NCBI RefSeq assembly: GCF_047663525.1
Contig: NC_092601.1
Location: 19,876,001 to 19,940,000 of the forward strand
Source of the DNA: Anas platyrhynchos
Lineage: Eukaryota > Chordata > Aves > Anseriformes > Anatidae
Reading direction: 5' to 3'
Length of the DNA: 64,000 nt
Positions 1 through 14,516 of the stretch are shown piece after piece; the first letter of the stretch is position 1, and the number at the start of each line of letters is the position of its first letter. The notes below the pieces were generated by a model. It saw only the letters and a program-made list of their open reading frames with translations. It did no database searches and was not told where the DNA came from. The position numbers and the translations under genes are program-made.

Positions 1-3000
1 CATTGTTATTAATGTTCACAGCCCAGGTTCTCTCTTTCCAATATGCTCCACAGAGGAAATCGAAGGCTGAAGCCAATCGTTAGAGTAAATGAATGATGAA
101 GCAGCTCAGGGATAGGAGTACTCCTGCTGCTCTGGGACTGTTGCATGTTACTAGGAGTCGGTTAATCTTCGGACACAAGGACTGCAGACTGAAAGGTTGT
201 TTCAGGTCCAGTCTCTGCTCTGTGCACAGCTTCTTCAGTCAACTGGTCAGTGAGAGTCACCCTGACAAAGCTGTCTCTGCGTCGGACCAGTTACCCAGGA
301 CAGGCTTTGTTCTATGTGTAGAAACAAGTCTGAGTTCAGCAGGAGCACGGCCACTGCTAGGTGTGTTAGACACAAACGCTGAGACAGACACTACAGCCTA
401 TTTGTCACAACCTTGCAGAAAGCACACCTCCATATGACTGCACATACTGGAAAAAGCAGAGCTGGCTGTCCTCAGAAAGTTTCTCCTTTGCACTCCTCTG
501 CAAGTGCATAGGACAACACCGGAACAGTGCAGTAGGTGGTAGACAGAAGCTCAGGAGTGCAATACTTGCATATACTGTGTAGAAGAGGAATAGCACACTG
601 CTTGTTTCAGTATTTTTTCTCTCTTCTGCTTCTGCATGCCTTCTCCACCTTTCCACAGCCTCTTTGCTACATGATGATTTCCAGTTCTTGCACCACATAT
701 GAATTCCCCAGGCCAGAATGGTAGAGGCCCTACCTGTCTGGTAGTCAGAATACCTCCAAATTCTCAACAGAGTTCTTATGCCAGCTTTCCAGAACAATGT
801 ATTGGTTCATGTTATACCTTTGGTGTCTACAGAGCTGTCACATACCATATTCAGCCCATTATTCATCTCAAATAGAGAATTCTGCAGAGCAAGAGGAAAT
901 AAAAGAGAGCTTAATACAACTGTACTAAAATGGAATTTGCCAAAGACTCTTAGAAAAATGGATTTAATTAGGGCTGCTAATGGGGAACAGTTTGTTCCTG
1001 TGATTTAAGGCAGAAGTTAGATAGTGTCTATAATTTCAACATTTTAAATTATATATGTCAAGTTATTTCTCTTTTCTACCTTAATTATAAAAATCCATCT
1101 TTATGAATCACTGTTTTGAGGCAAATAAAGCAAAGGCAGAAAAAAATTATTATATTTTATTTAATAAAACTTGTAAGAACTCACAAAAGAAGCAAAAGAT
1201 TGTGGATGAAACAGACAGCAAAAAAAAAATATGTTGCTGGACAGACTTCTGTACAGTACTTATAGACAGCACAAAAAGGTTAATTTTTTATTTGGGAACA
1301 GATGTATAAAGGAACAAGGTGTGTTCTGTTATAAAAACATGAAACTGTATTTTTTTTGCAATAATGTGAATGTCCTTCATTTCATTTTGCAGTCAATCAG
1401 AATACTATAGTTGCAGGCACTAATTGGCCTAAAATGTTCCCTCTAGAAATCCTGTATTCTAGAATTCTCTGCTACCCCTTCTTAATTGATTACTGTCAAA
1501 ATCTCTGAATTGCCTGCAAATTCCAGATAAAAGGGCCAAAAGATCTTGTTAGAACCACTCCTCCTGTGCCTTTGCTGTAGCCTTGGTTTTATTTAAAAGT
1601 AATGAATGTTGCTTTTGTGAAATTCCTCCTGTTAGTTGGCTATGACCAGATGACCTAAGTAAATGAGTCCTAGAATTGTAAAGCACTGATTAATTTAATA
1701 ACAAATAGCACAGGCAACTGACTAGCAAGCTAGACCTAACTTCTGTCACTGCTGCAGCTTCTGTACCCACTGCAATGTATTTTAATGCTGCATCTCAGAT
1801 CAGAACAGAATCAATGAGTGAAGTTCAAATGTGGCACATTTCCTATTTCCCTGACAGCTTATTTCATGGATCACAGGGACCAAAGTACAGCTGCTTACTC
1901 AACAGAGGAAAGAATGAATCAATTTTCATTCTTTAATACACTATGTGACCTATTCTCTGATGCTCTATCCTTTACAATGGCTCTAGTCTCTTCAAGGCCT
2001 TCAATTTTGTCAGATAGAGAAAATTTAAAATAATGACAAAATGCCCTGCCCTAGGTCTGCTTCCAACTAACTGCTCTGCTTGTAATAAGTCCAAATGAAA
2101 GATACTGTGTCACTCAGGTTGAATTAAACAGACGAACTATAATCCTATATCATTAAGAACGAACCTATCTCCTGGAAGATTTCCATGCTTTTGCTCCAAG
2201 TTACCCATGAAAGGTGCCGGACTCCATGAAGATTTTGATCCTCATCTGCTCCAGTAATTTCCCCTACTTCAAAACATGAAGGAACAATATGACAAAATGG
2301 CAGCCACTGCAGCAGCATCTGGCTGGAAGAGCAGACACCTTGCTGGGGAAATCCTGTGCCCACCTGTTGCCTTCTTAATTGAAGAGAGAGCTCCGGCCTT
2401 ATGCTGTCTCCCAGGAGGGCAGTGAACAAGCAGGAAGGCAAGACACAGAAAGGCAGAGAATTCTCCCCAGCCTCAGTCCCTACACCGAACTAGGACATGA
2501 AGTTCTGTTGCTGTGCTCACCTCCATCAGACTTTCTCAAGATGGCAGATAAGGTCGACATTTCTATTTAGGCAGTGCTAATTTGGGCAGAATTAATATAG
2601 TGAGAAGCATCATTTTGCAATTTCAGTGTGAAGATTATTTTTTTCATTTAGAAATATCCCTTGGTATTGTGGCTTTAATTACCCTCTGTGTGCCTTGTGT
2701 TTGTATTGCCTTATTATTTATTCCGAGTTCACAGGTGATATTCACACTGTTCTTGTCATTGATAACTTTGTTTCAGCCTGAGCATTCCCATGGTTGTAAT
2801 CTTTTGCAGAGGGAAGGTCAGGTTCTGTGAAGGAGAAAGAAGCATGGTGGTGAGCATGACAGACAGCCACCCTGGGCACCACAGCCAGTAGGTGTTGGCT
2901 CCCCTGAGCCTGGGCAGGGGGTTCCCTGCACCCCTGCTGAGGGCAGCATGCGTGCACCTTGCATCAAGATGCACAGGCAGACTACTGCACTGTGTGAACT

Positions 3001-3230
3001 GGACAGACTGCCAGGGAAGCACTCAGAGACCTCCACTGGCAATCAGGATTTCTGGCTTTCTTTCTCAAGCTTTCCTGCAGGCCCTCCTTCTGCCTCCTTG
3101 AATGTTATGGTTGGGACAAAGGTGAGATCCTATAAGGCTTACCTGGGCTTAACCCATGATGGTAATAAATCAGGCCTTATCAGAATATTATGTAGATGAA
3201 ACTGACAACTCATGGCTGCCTTTATTTGCC

Positions 3231-3250
3231 TTTTTTTTTTTTTTTTTTTT
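3231..3250. repeat. Poly-T tract (T20)
   Basis: An uninterrupted run of 20 T. No CR1 or SINE body is visible next to it, so it is called only as a homopolymer. Confidence 0.9.
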
Positions 3251-4329
3251 CCTATTTATCAGGTAGTTCAATTTTAGGGCTTTCAAAGCATATGGATTTA
3301 ACAAATATCAGTACTTCAGGGCACATGGGCAGACAAATTACTTTCTCCAGTTCAGAAGATGAATCTGAAGAGGCTGGGTCACTAAACTGTTGCAACAAAT
3401 GTTCCATTCCAGACCTGTGTTTAAACAGGCTGGCAGCTGTTGTGGAGGTTGCTGGTTTGATTTGTTTGCTGCTGAGAGATTCATTTTCCTTTTTTATTTT
3501 TCTGCCTTTCATGAAGGAAGTCCAGAGACACATCGCAGCTTAGAACACCCCATTAGCAACAGCTGTTCCACTTGCTGCTTTGGTCTAAAAGTAAACAGGA
3601 CACTCAGTCTGTGGGAGCAGGTGGCTGAGCTGTGAGCACTACAGTATTTGCCATCCCTCCTCCTGAGGCAGCATTTTAGATGACAAAAAGAAATTTGGAA
3701 GAGCTGAGAATAGCAAGTGCTCTGATTTTGACATACAACCCTTCTCCTTCCCCTCTCCCCAGATTATCCATCTCTAATACAAAGATCTGTTCTTGTTGTT
3801 TGACAATGGAGCAGTTCTGAATGTTAATCAATTCTCCTTTCAACCATTAAGCTGCCCTTGAACCCAGAAGTCCTCTAGAATGAGAACAGACCTGAGGGTG
3901 CTATCCAGCTTGCATTCCCTGAGCCCCCCTAGAAGACAATTCTACAGCAGCACTGTGTGCATCCCAGTTTGCCCTTTGCACATGTGTATTGAATTGAAGT
4001 GCATTTACATGAGAATATTACTGCTGAAGCACTCCCCAGTTGTGGAGACACAACAGAGCCTCATAGCTGGTATCGAATGGGTTACACCCTTCTCACCACA
4101 GACGTCTTCCCTTCACCCCAGCCTGTAGACTTGAGGCTATCTTCACATCTTCCATAAAAGATTGACTTTTCCTTCACAGCTTTACCACGCTTGTCCTTCT
4201 TCTCTCCTGTCCCTCTCCTGAGCAGATGAGCTGCCCATGGACCGGCTACTAGCAGTGCTCAGTTCACCGTGACAGTAACCTGGAGCTTTGCTCATCTGGC
4301 CAGGATTGTACAGCAGCTCAACTTCACAT

Positions 4330-4394
4330 ATATGAAGTTGGACTAGGTGATCTTGGAGGTCTCTTCCAATCTAAATGATTCTGTGATTCTGTGA
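4330..4394 (+). mobile_element. CR1 LINE, extreme 3' tail
   Basis: The segment reads like the end of a CR1 element: a GTTGGACTAGGTGATCTTGG-type stretch, then TCTTCCAATCTAAATGATTC, then the octamer-like tail ATTCTGTG repeated twice. Only about 65 bp remain, so this is a severely 5'-truncated copy, as is usual for CR1 in birds. Confidence 0.85.
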
Positions 4395-7134
4395 AGTTTT
4401 GGCAGCCAGTTCTAGAGGACAGTGTTGAAGAGATGGAAACTGAGTAGCCAGCAGCTGTTGTACCGCCAGCTGCTGAGTAAGTGGGTTTTGATGAGGTTCA
4501 CCTGATTAGCTTTGGGTGTACAAACAGGAACTGTGTATGCAGCACTGAGCACATACAGCTATATGGGTTAGCACTTCATATCCCTGTCACCAGCACCCAT
4601 TTGTCCTCCAGCTAGCAGAGGACATGAAAACTGCCCACCATGCTCTGTCAAAGTAATGTTTAAAACGGAATTCTAACAATATCTTTTCCCTTCAAACAAG
4701 CTACAAATTAACAGTCAGCAGCATTTGAAAAATGGCCCTAAGCCCTGTCTGCATTGGGAGTTTGTTCCCAGTGCAATGTGCCATATTATGACAACAATAT
4801 ATTCTTCAAGTGAATGAAAACTAATGAATAACTAACCTCCTGACAGTCTTGCTATTACTGAGTGCTTAGGAGTTGGGTAAAACTGACAGAGCAAGATGAA
4901 TACGGCACTAAGATGAGATGTTACTTTGCATGACTGGTCAGGGGAATCCAGATTTAATGGACATTACAGATGGGTTAATTCTAAAGGCTGAATTTGATTC
5001 CAAGCTGTAGCTGCTCTTTGAGCAAGAGCTCATCTTGCAAATAGGAAGGCTTAATTACTTGGACGATTGAGTCACGGGGATTGTAGCCCCATTTGTGAAG
5101 GAAACAGTGGGGGCATGGTCCTGGGAAGAAAGAACTTGACCTGTTGTCTCCATCTCCCAGGGAGCAGGCAGAGCCCTTCACCCTCCTCGTCAGAGTCCAA
5201 CAAAACTCAGGCAGATGCCTCATCTACAAATGCAGCCAGGAAGGTTGGACTGTCCCTAGCAGCGATCACCAGAGCACAATGACTGTGTGCTAGCCTGTGT
5301 TCACAACACAGGAATCACAAGGCACCGGTGAAATTGTCAGGTATCAGACTGAAGGAGGAAGGGCAGTATGACCCCAGAACCAAATGTAGTGATTTGCCCA
5401 GAATGCTGTGGAGCCCAGATGTCTTCATGGGTTTTAAAAGGCTTCAGGTACACTCCCGGAGCAAAGGCATAGCACGTGATGGTAGGACACAACCACTACT
5501 CTGGAACTGTGAGAACAATCTCTGAGAACCACATGCAAATAATCATGTAATCCATGCCCTGTCTGTTATATGCTTTTCACAAGCATCTGCCAATGGTTAT
5601 GGCCAAGGAGAGGCCCTGAGCTGGCCGACCACCACACTGAGCTTTCTCTGAGATTGCCTCCATAGTGGTGCTGGAGACCTTTCAGCAAAGGATCACCTCT
5701 CTTGATCCTCAGCAGAGGACCACCACCTCCTGTGTCTCAGTGAGCTCTTGTCCCTCCCCAAACTAAGACAAACAAGTGCAAGGCTGGCAGCAGTAAGCAA
5801 ATAACATACATTCCTGGAGTCATGACATGGCTGCACCTTGTTTCCATCCTCTTTCCCCACAGTTTAAATGCAACCAAAGTCAGATCTCCTCTCTCCTCTG
5901 GAGATGTGGAACAGGCCCCAATCTGTACCTCTTTTTTCAGGTGATGATAACCTCATACTGCATCATCCCAGTAAAACTGTGATCACAGTCGTGTTGGGAC
6001 ATTAGGCACAAACCAGGAGGAGCCAGTTCCTGTAATTACAAAGTTGAACCATATCAGAGGAAAAATAATCATCTTGCTGGATGCCAGCAAATTAAATATT
6101 AATCTAACTATTATGAACACAAAAATGTTAAACTTCAGATATTTTCTGGTACAAGTGTCAAAATCAGAGCAGAACTAAGACTTTGTTCATTTTTCATTAT
6201 CAGTTTAAATAAAAACACTCAGAAAAAGTGGGCAATGATGTACAGAAGCCACTCAGCACAGATAATTAGAATGTAAGTTTAGGCAGCTAATCACTCCTAG
6301 AATATGCTTCTGATCGAGATAACTCGGACTGGCTTGTTTCCGTACTTTGTTAAATCAGCTCAGACAGTCTCTCAGCTTTGCCTGATGGGGATGAAGCTCC
6401 CAGAGGCAGCATCTTTAAATAACAAGACGGCTGTCTGGGAGGCTTAAAGGTTCACCCTGCCAGCTTCTACAACAGGAAAGCAAAGCAGGAAGAGGGAGGA
6501 ACACAGCAGCCACCATGCTGGGAGGTGGGGCAGGGAGAGCCAGCAGGAGCTCTCTTGATGGTGCTCAGACAGGACAAGCTCCACAGGTTGCCCATGTAGC
6601 AGCCAGCTGCACAGTCCTCATGCCTTGTCATGACCACACAGTGGTTGCACAGGGCTCTCACCTGCTGCTGTGCTCCAACCATCACAGCGACCATTTTCCC
6701 CACTGAGCCCTAACAGGCTGGAGCAGCAATACTGAGAGAGAGGTCAGGAAATGCAGCCAAGAGGAAATACTTGCACTGAAACCAAAGGATTCTTCTCCAA
6801 GAAAATTCATTTATTTGGACTGTGGGCAAGACGTAATTTTTTACAACCCTTTCACTGGCTTCTCCCAGTCCCAGCTTCCCATCGGGTGCCAGTGTGACTG
6901 CTGCCTGCAGTCACAGCGAGCACACACATCACAGTGGCAAGCAGGAATGGTGAACTCCCACTCAGCATGGGGCAGATGCCATGAATGTGGTCCGTGTACT
7001 GGGAGATGGTGCAAGGAGCACCTGCATGAGACACAGAGTACACTTTTTTTTTTTTATTTATTATATAAATAATTTTGCATTCACCAGTATGTTGAAGCAA
7101 TGTCTGACCATTGTATTTACTCTATCCAGAATGG

Positions 7135-7161
<27 letters not shown>
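7135..7161. repeat. Poly-A tract (A27)
   Basis: An uninterrupted run of 27 A. No retroposed gene is recognised upstream of it. Confidence 0.9.
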
Positions 7162-7166
<5 letters not shown>

Positions 7167-10100
7167 CCTCTTTATAGTTCCAGTTTCAATTTTTATGTTC
7201 TCAATCACCAATTTACATTGGCTTTTTGCTTGGAACTAGGGCAAGAAATATTTTATAACAGCAATCATGGATATTCTCTCCTCTGCTTAATTATTAATTT
7301 TGTTGTAGTAAATAAAGGGTGTTTATGAATTCCATCAATCTCTACAAACCTTTTGCATGTAAGGCACTCCAAGACATTTGTAATGAAGAAACAGCTTTCA
7401 CTTTTCCTTTATTTAAAGGAATGAAATGATAAATATAGTTCTGTGGATGCTCTTGTGCAGTTCCTTAAATTAGAATGCCTGCCAGCAATTATGCCTGACT
7501 TACTAGCTGTATGGTTATAACAACCTAAAAGATAGGAGTGGACTGGAATAAATTGGGACTTTAAGAGCTTATATGCCCTTCAGCAACACAGGTTTTCAGA
7601 GGCAGCAGAAGCTCTGTTAGTTACCACAGTGCTCGGTATTCTGTTTTGAAACTACGGTATCTCTCCATGTCAGGAAATGTGCATCAGTTGAACTCTTCAG
7701 ACATGTCTCTGAACTCTGCTTCTCACAGACTCTGATCACTGTGGTGGTAGAGAGCTGCTTTGGAGGGAAGTGAAGAAATTCCATATTTGTTTCCTTTAGC
7801 ACATTTTATGTCCAGCCTTTCTTTAGTCATTGTGATGGGCTTTTATTTTGAGGAGTGCTGCATTGCGCTATTTATTGTCCTCAAGATCTCCATCAGACAG
7901 ACTGCACAAGGGAAGTGCCAGACCCTGAATTATTCAGGGTAGCCCCCACAACTGACCTCACCATTGCAAATGCATCTCTCTAGAGACAAAAACTAAAGCA
8001 GACGCTGTTCCTGGGTGTTACTCATCCCAAGACATTTCTTTCATCTACTTATACCCCATATTGCTAATCAGGCATTGACAGGGTTTCTTCTAATCGAGTC
8101 TGACCTGGACAAACAGTTGTTTCCCTGAAACAGACACTGGAGAATGTTCACTTCTGCCTTCTAAATAGCTATTCATCTTTTCCCCCCCTCTTGATTTCAG
8201 AAAGCCATAATCTTCAGGTGCTTAGCTGTGCTACTTAGGATGCTAAGGGCTCAATGCAAGCAACTGATACAGAAACCAGCAAATGATTTCAGCTGAGCAA
8301 CATAAACAACTAGAGCTTTTGTCGATATAAAATGAAAATGACCATGCCCTCATTCAGGCAGAAACTGTGGTATTAGAAAACACGGGTTTGACAAGAAAAA
8401 CTAAAATCTACACTCTTCAGATTCCAATAGGCCTACACCATATTAATTATTTATCAAGATGTTTTCTTAAAGTAGTGTCTTTGTGCCTTTAATTTTCAAT
8501 TCCCTTAATGCTATGAGGATCTCTGCTGGCAACTCATCAATTATTAACAGAGTTAAAACAATATTTGTTTTCCCCTGAATACATTTTTGAATGCTGTCCT
8601 CATACCAGTTAGGTTTTTCTGAAACTTTAATGAGGGTCTCTGATTTTCTCCAGACTCAGCTGAGGCACAGACTTGGCTGGGTCTTTGATTTGGCTGTCGG
8701 AGCATGCATAGCACTGCATCTTTCACACTGTCTCACTGGAGTTGGGGGAGTGATCAAGCTAAACATCTGTGATGAGGGAGGAGATGCAGCAGCATGTCTG
8801 TATTTGGGAATTTCATTTGCTGAGTTCAGAGGTTCTATTGTTCTAGGGACTGTTTTGCATTCTCTTATTCTAGCAGGTATCCCCAGGCTCAGTAAAGAAA
8901 GTCTGTGCTTTTCCCACTTTGGAATACTTTTCTCCTAACAAAAAAAAAACAACAGCATGGTTCCTTTAATCTACAAGAAAGCCATTTCAATTCAGCAAAA
9001 GGACATTTGAAATATCACAGTTTTAAGAATTTTATGCTATCTCAGCCACTTTTCTCTCTGCCAGGGCAGATATAAAAAATTAAAATCCCAAATACTGCTT
9101 CGTGCTTTTTTATGCCCTAATTATAAATACATTTTCACAAGGAGGAGTCAACTTAAGCCTAATATTGTGTGAAATCTTATAATTTCAATAGTCTTCACTT
9201 GATGTGGATTGGTAATTGGAGCTGTGGAATCAATTTTTCCCCTACTTGAAACACCCAAATGAGTATAAAATGTGTTGCATTTGTTCCATGCACGTCTATA
9301 GTTCTGCACTTTTCTTGGAGTGGGATGATCATTCTGATGTATTTTTTATAACAGAGCAATGTTTCCTCAGACTTTGATGTTCTACGTATGGAGCTATTAT
9401 AACCATTTGCTATTTAGATGCATGATCTGTGGCTAATCTAGAAAGCTTTGATGCATGCAGTAATTATTACTATTGATGTCATTTGACCATATTTTAAAAT
9501 ATGACCATGTTTTTGTAAGTCCTCCACTCATAAAAAAGGGAGGTAACTTGTTCACCCTAAGGCTGGAGATTTCCTGTTGGTAAAGAGAAACCCTCTGAAA
9601 CAGTGTAAGATGACATCCTATAACCTTCAGCGAGGCAATGGTGATGATGAATGCAAGGGCTCAGAGGGCAGGAAGGTGATGTAATGTCTGCTTTGGTCTC
9701 TGAACACAGAGAACTGCTCCAGGAAATTAAGCCCTGGGGTCTCCAGACGCTGCATTTTGACAATCCACTCTTGACGCTTGACCTCAACTCTGCCTTGAGG
9801 CATGTTTCAGCTAACTCCCAAATCTAGGACTCTGAGTAGTTTTATCTGTGCAGTGTGTCACTGGTATTCTGGAGCCTGGTGTTCACTCAACCCTTGGTGT
9901 TCAGATCTGGCTAAACAAAACACCTGGAATTTCCCTGAAACTCTCCACTGCCCTATCATGAAAGCTGGGACTGGACAGGTTGTTGCTTGGGTTGTTGTCA
10001 TGATGTTTTTTTATGAGAGCTGCAAAACACTGTGAGTCAAATATCCCTCTTGGACTAGCCAAGACAATGCCTTTCAGATGTTGACATTTAATCAGAACTA

Positions 10101-10759
10101 CTTGTCCTATACACATGCACAGGAACATGAGGAGAAAGTGTTAGTCCCCAGAGAAGTTTGCTACTTGGGCATAAATCTTGGGGGCAGGTTTAGAAATGGA
10201 GGAACAAATGTGCTTGTAAAATTGAAGGTGCTGTGATGTGGCTTTGTTATGCTGTAGTGAAGTCAAGGTTTCTCATGAACTTCATCAAAAAGCTAATTTC
10301 TATTCTCCTGCAAAGTGTCCTTACTCATTGATTGGTTCTTCAGCTTTGAAACAACAAAAGCCCAAATGTTCAATAGCGGCACCTTGTGATGAACTGGGAA
10401 CCAGTGAGGAGGAAGAAGCTGCCATTTTTTTATGGCAAAGTAAACAGACCCTGGAGAGTCTTTCTGGTGTTGGAGGCAGAGGGAGAAAGTTGGGGTTGCT
10501 CTGAAAAGAAACTCTCAGAGATGCACATGAAGATGACAGAATCACCTCAACAAAGCTGCACAAGAACCTCTGGGGTATTTAACCATTCAGCGGGCAATGT
10601 AGCACTCTAGAGGGTTGCTTTTATGTAGATTACCAGTTGCCCTTCATGATTTATTTAAAATAAAACAGAAGTAGTGATGGGGGGCATTTCTCATAAAAAT
10701 ATGTTTGTATATCTAGATGGCATGGAATAAAGCTCTCTGGTATAAAACTGATAACACAT

Positions 10760-10787
10760 TAACCCTAGGTGTATGTGCCTAGGGTTA
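10760..10787. repeat. Short perfect inverted repeat
   Basis: Two 10-bp arms (TAACCCTAGG and CCTAGGGTTA) flank an 8-nt spacer. As DNA or RNA it could form a compact hairpin. It lies in otherwise unannotated intergenic DNA and no terminator or RNA gene context is visible. Confidence 0.6.
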
Positions 10788-11100
10788 CCTACATTTCCAA
10801 ACTAATATTTCCAAACCAACACTTCATCTAGAATGCTCTGAATTCACAGAAATAAGAAACTCAGCCAGCACAAGGGCACTTCTGTCCCATCCCCTTGTGC
10901 TTAGTTCTTCTGCATCTGTCATCAGTTCCTGGATGGAGATGTGGCTGAGCGAGCAGCATTGGCTGAGGACAGTACCACTCTGTCAGATTACAATCTGAGC
11001 ACAGCATTTTTTTCTGGACAGAGCTCTAGCATGCCTGCATTGTCACCCAAGGACTCAGGATTATGGTGACAGGAAAGGAATGATGATATTTCCACAGAGG

Positions 11101-11126
11101 AAAAAAAAAAAAAAAAAAAAAAAAAA
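11101..11126. repeat. Poly-A tract (A26)
   Basis: An uninterrupted run of 26 A in intergenic DNA. Confidence 0.9.
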
Positions 11127-14100
11127 GTTAACCTGCTGTAGAGCACAGTGCTCTTTCCCGTGGCACAGGAATTTTTTGGGCTGTGTTTTATTGTTTTATC
11201 TGACAACTTGTTCCATACTCATTTCTCAATGTGAAAACAGAGACACACAGGACTTCATCGCCAGAAAGAAGTTGCCAGTTGCCTTGGATGTGTTATTGTA
11301 CCCCCAAACAAGTACAGTTGAAATACATGGCACTTCATTTTTAGGCAGTAATGTCAGCTTTGGCTTTTTAACTCACTATTCAACCTTAACCTGCCACAGG
11401 AATCAGAACGAACAAGGCTTGCTCAGCTTCTGTAGCATTCCCTCATTTATTAGCTGCCCAGGTCTTAGCATGCAAAGCACATAGCAGTTGGAACAAATGA
11501 ACAGTCCTGTCTGAGAGAGAAGCAGCTGAAATATCCATAATGAAATGTTCTGAACTTATTTTCATTTTTTCTGTCTCATACTAAAAATCATTATTATTAT
11601 TACCAAACACTTGATTTCATTTTTAAAAGTGATTATAGAACTGAGAATAACAGTAATATTGAGTTAGCCTTCTCGAGGTAGGCATCAAAGGTAGAAACTT
11701 GTTTAGGTAACTACCGAGCCTGTAGATGGAATGCAGGCACCACATAGCTTCTAAGATACAAAATGGGAGTCTGGAAAGGATCCAGATATGACTCAGCTGG
11801 AGAGCAGAAAGGAGAAAAAATGAATTTTAGCAGTTGCTGGTCTGGTCACTCTGTCAACAAACCAGTAAAAGAGCCTCAATATTTACCACGAGAACTTCAA
11901 ATGCTGCATCATTGTTGCATCCTCAACATGCTACTGAGTAGTTTTCCTGTTCTCTGATGTCAGTTCCAAAGAAGAAAGTTCTTATGAACAATTTGATGAT
12001 ACATTGGCTGAATAGGCTTTGCATAAGAACACCAGAACTCCTTATCTCTCGTCAGCCTATATAGACAGTGGAAAGTCTATGGGGAAGTGACCGGGCATCA
12101 TACGCAGCAAGTTACACTCAGTGCTTAGCAAAGACAAAAAAAAAAAAATAGCAAAGAATGAAATGCCATGCACAGTGAATTTCAACTATTTTTTCTTACT
12201 AAGTTCCTTATTTTTTCTGTACAATCTCTATCACACAGGACAATGACTCCTAGCACAGTCAGATGATGGCCTTCTGTGGCCAAATTCTGTATACCTATAC
12301 AATGTGGGAAACTGTTTTTACCACTGGAAGTTTTTCTTCTGAATCCCAGAACAGAAAAAAGCTGTGGATGCCTTTATAGCAGAGAGATAGGGCTTGGCAA
12401 CAAAACAACAATCACTTCAGTACCTTACCACCTGTGAGAAATTTGGTTCTTGTCCCTACATCACCTCTCCAGAGAGTTCTCCTCATTTTTCCCAGTGAGG
12501 CTGGAAAACTTCTCAAGGCTAGGTTCACTACAGCTCTCTCCAAGCAGTTAAGGAATGAAAAAACAGCATACTTTTCTTTACTCAGCCCTCTCTTTCTTCC
12601 TGTCCCATATCTTTTTGGATAGCCAACTAGTCAGAGTCACGTTCCAGGCAACTTCAGGAATAACAAAAAGTCCCCAATTCTTTCAGCAAAGAGCCAGAGC
12701 TGCTTATCATCTGGATACACTGAAGAAATACCTGTATAGTATATAAATCACCTGTCATTACCCTCCCCAGAAAACTCATTATAATAATAGCCTAATCATT
12801 GTGATATCCACTGGTATTACTCACACTAACATTAATCCTGATTAGTTCATCTGGTATTAATGTGGATGTCACAAATACTTCCACAGGATTTTCCAGACTT
12901 CTTGCATGCTGTAGCCCATCCTGGTTTCTCCTTTGTGGAAAGAAAAATATAAAAAATAAAAATAAAAAAATTCTGCTCATTCATCACTTGTAGACAGTCA
13001 GGCACCAAAGTCCCAGGATTTGTTAATTATAAGCTGATCCTTTCCCTTGCATCTCAAAATGTCTTCCTTTTAGTGAAAAGCACTTCATATGCTGTCATTG
13101 TACAAGCTCCTTGGTTTAGGGGCTTTGCGTTTTCATTCTGTTATTTTGTGTATATTCCACAGGATGGAGTACAACATCAGTGCTCAATAGTTAATTCTAG
13201 AATCATCAAATCCATCCGATATGTGTGGTCAGTCTTTTAAACTGGGAGGAATATTTGGGGTTTCCTAAATGTTCTCTTTTCTGTCTGTGCATTCCACTGG
13301 ACAACAGAGAGTGACCAGTCTGTAGACAGGTCACACAGGCACCACTTATTTTCATGTCAGACAGTCCGTGGCAAGGTAACACAACTGCTGGTGAAACACA
13401 TATTCTCCCACAGTAACAGGAAGAGGGATAACTCTGTCTGCTCAGTCCAGGCATCTTATCACAGAAACAAGAGTTTTACTACCAATTCCTTCAATGCTCT
13501 TCTAGATTTTACTAGCCCTGCCTTAGACATGTCTGGAATATAAAGTATAAATCCATGGGAAGGAGCATGAGCTAACCCATGCTGCCCTCTTCAGGAGCTG
13601 TCATTAATTCATTTTCAGAGTGCAGCACCAGCCTGCCAGGTAGAGCATAATTTGGGCTTGGTTTTCATAACCAGGCACATCAAGAACTTCTTTTTAGCAA
13701 AGAAGAAAAATGTTACCTCTATGTGAAGAGAAAAAGAGGATTAAGAGCATCTACCCTTAGCAACAAGCTCCTGAAATCACTTTCCCAATGTCACTCCAGT
13801 GTGCAAAGTGCAGCAGGGGGTCCCAGAGGCACACTTGGCAGAGGCAGAGCACCCGTTCTCTGGAAGCTGTGTGGCGAGCAGAGCAAAACCACTCGTGTTG
13901 CAGAGCCCTGCAGAGGTTTTTAGGTCACTGGGCTGAGTGGCACAAGGTAAAGACAGTGCCCCTCAAAAGGAAGAGCTCTTTGTAAGGTACCAAATACTCA
14001 TATTGGCCCAGGCTCATAGAAGCAAGAATCAGCTTTTCTTCAAGAAGAACATGCACCCAGGAGATGCAAAGGAAGATAAAGGGTAATCGTGGAAGCAGCT

Positions 14101-14187
14101 ACAGCCTTTGTGTGTAACTGGGGGTGGGGTATATAATGGATGGAAGGAGAACAGCAGAAGCAATGCTTCCTGTTTCATCTCTGACAA

Positions 14188-14504
14188 GAGGTCTTATAAA
14201 AAGGATGGAGAAGGACTCTTTACTCAGGTAGATAATGACAGGACAAGGGCGAGTAGTCAAACTAAAGGAGGACAAATGTAGATTAGACATTAGGAGGAAA
14301 TTCTTCACTGTAAGGGTAGTAGGGCACTGGAACAGGTTTTGAAGAGAAGTTGTGGATGCCCCACCCCGGAGGTGTTCAAGCCCAGGCTGGATGGGGCCTT
14401 GGCCAACCTGCTCTAGTGGGTGGCATCCCTGTCTATGGCATGGGGGTTGGACTTAGATGATCTTTAAGGTCCCCTCCAACTCAAGCCGTTCTATGATTCT
14501 ATGA
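14188..14504 (+). mobile_element. CR1 LINE fragment, 3' part
   Basis: About 315 bp in the plus orientation match the usual order of a CR1 3' end: a block around GACAGGACAAGGGCGAGTAG, the stretch encoding the ARG-R-K-FF-V-R-W-R-LPREVVD-like C-terminus in degraded form, the GGCTGGATGGGGCCTTGG block, GGTTGGACTTAGATGATCTT, and a tail with ATTCTATGATTCTATG. It is truncated at the 5' end and no longer coding. Confidence 0.92.
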
Positions 14505-14516
14505 TGCAGAGTATAC

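Larger units (their letters stand above)
1..14187. other. Intergenic DNA, no gene recognised
   Basis: I find no open frame here with a recognisable protein family, and no convincing exon series with splice sites on either strand. The open frames are short (at most about 134 codons), often run through homopolymers, and look like chance. The stretch holds poly-T and poly-A tracts, one CR1 tail at 4330 and a short hairpin at 10760. By synteny with other amniotes it would be the gene-poor side upstream of KDM8. That placement is inference. Confidence 0.6.
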
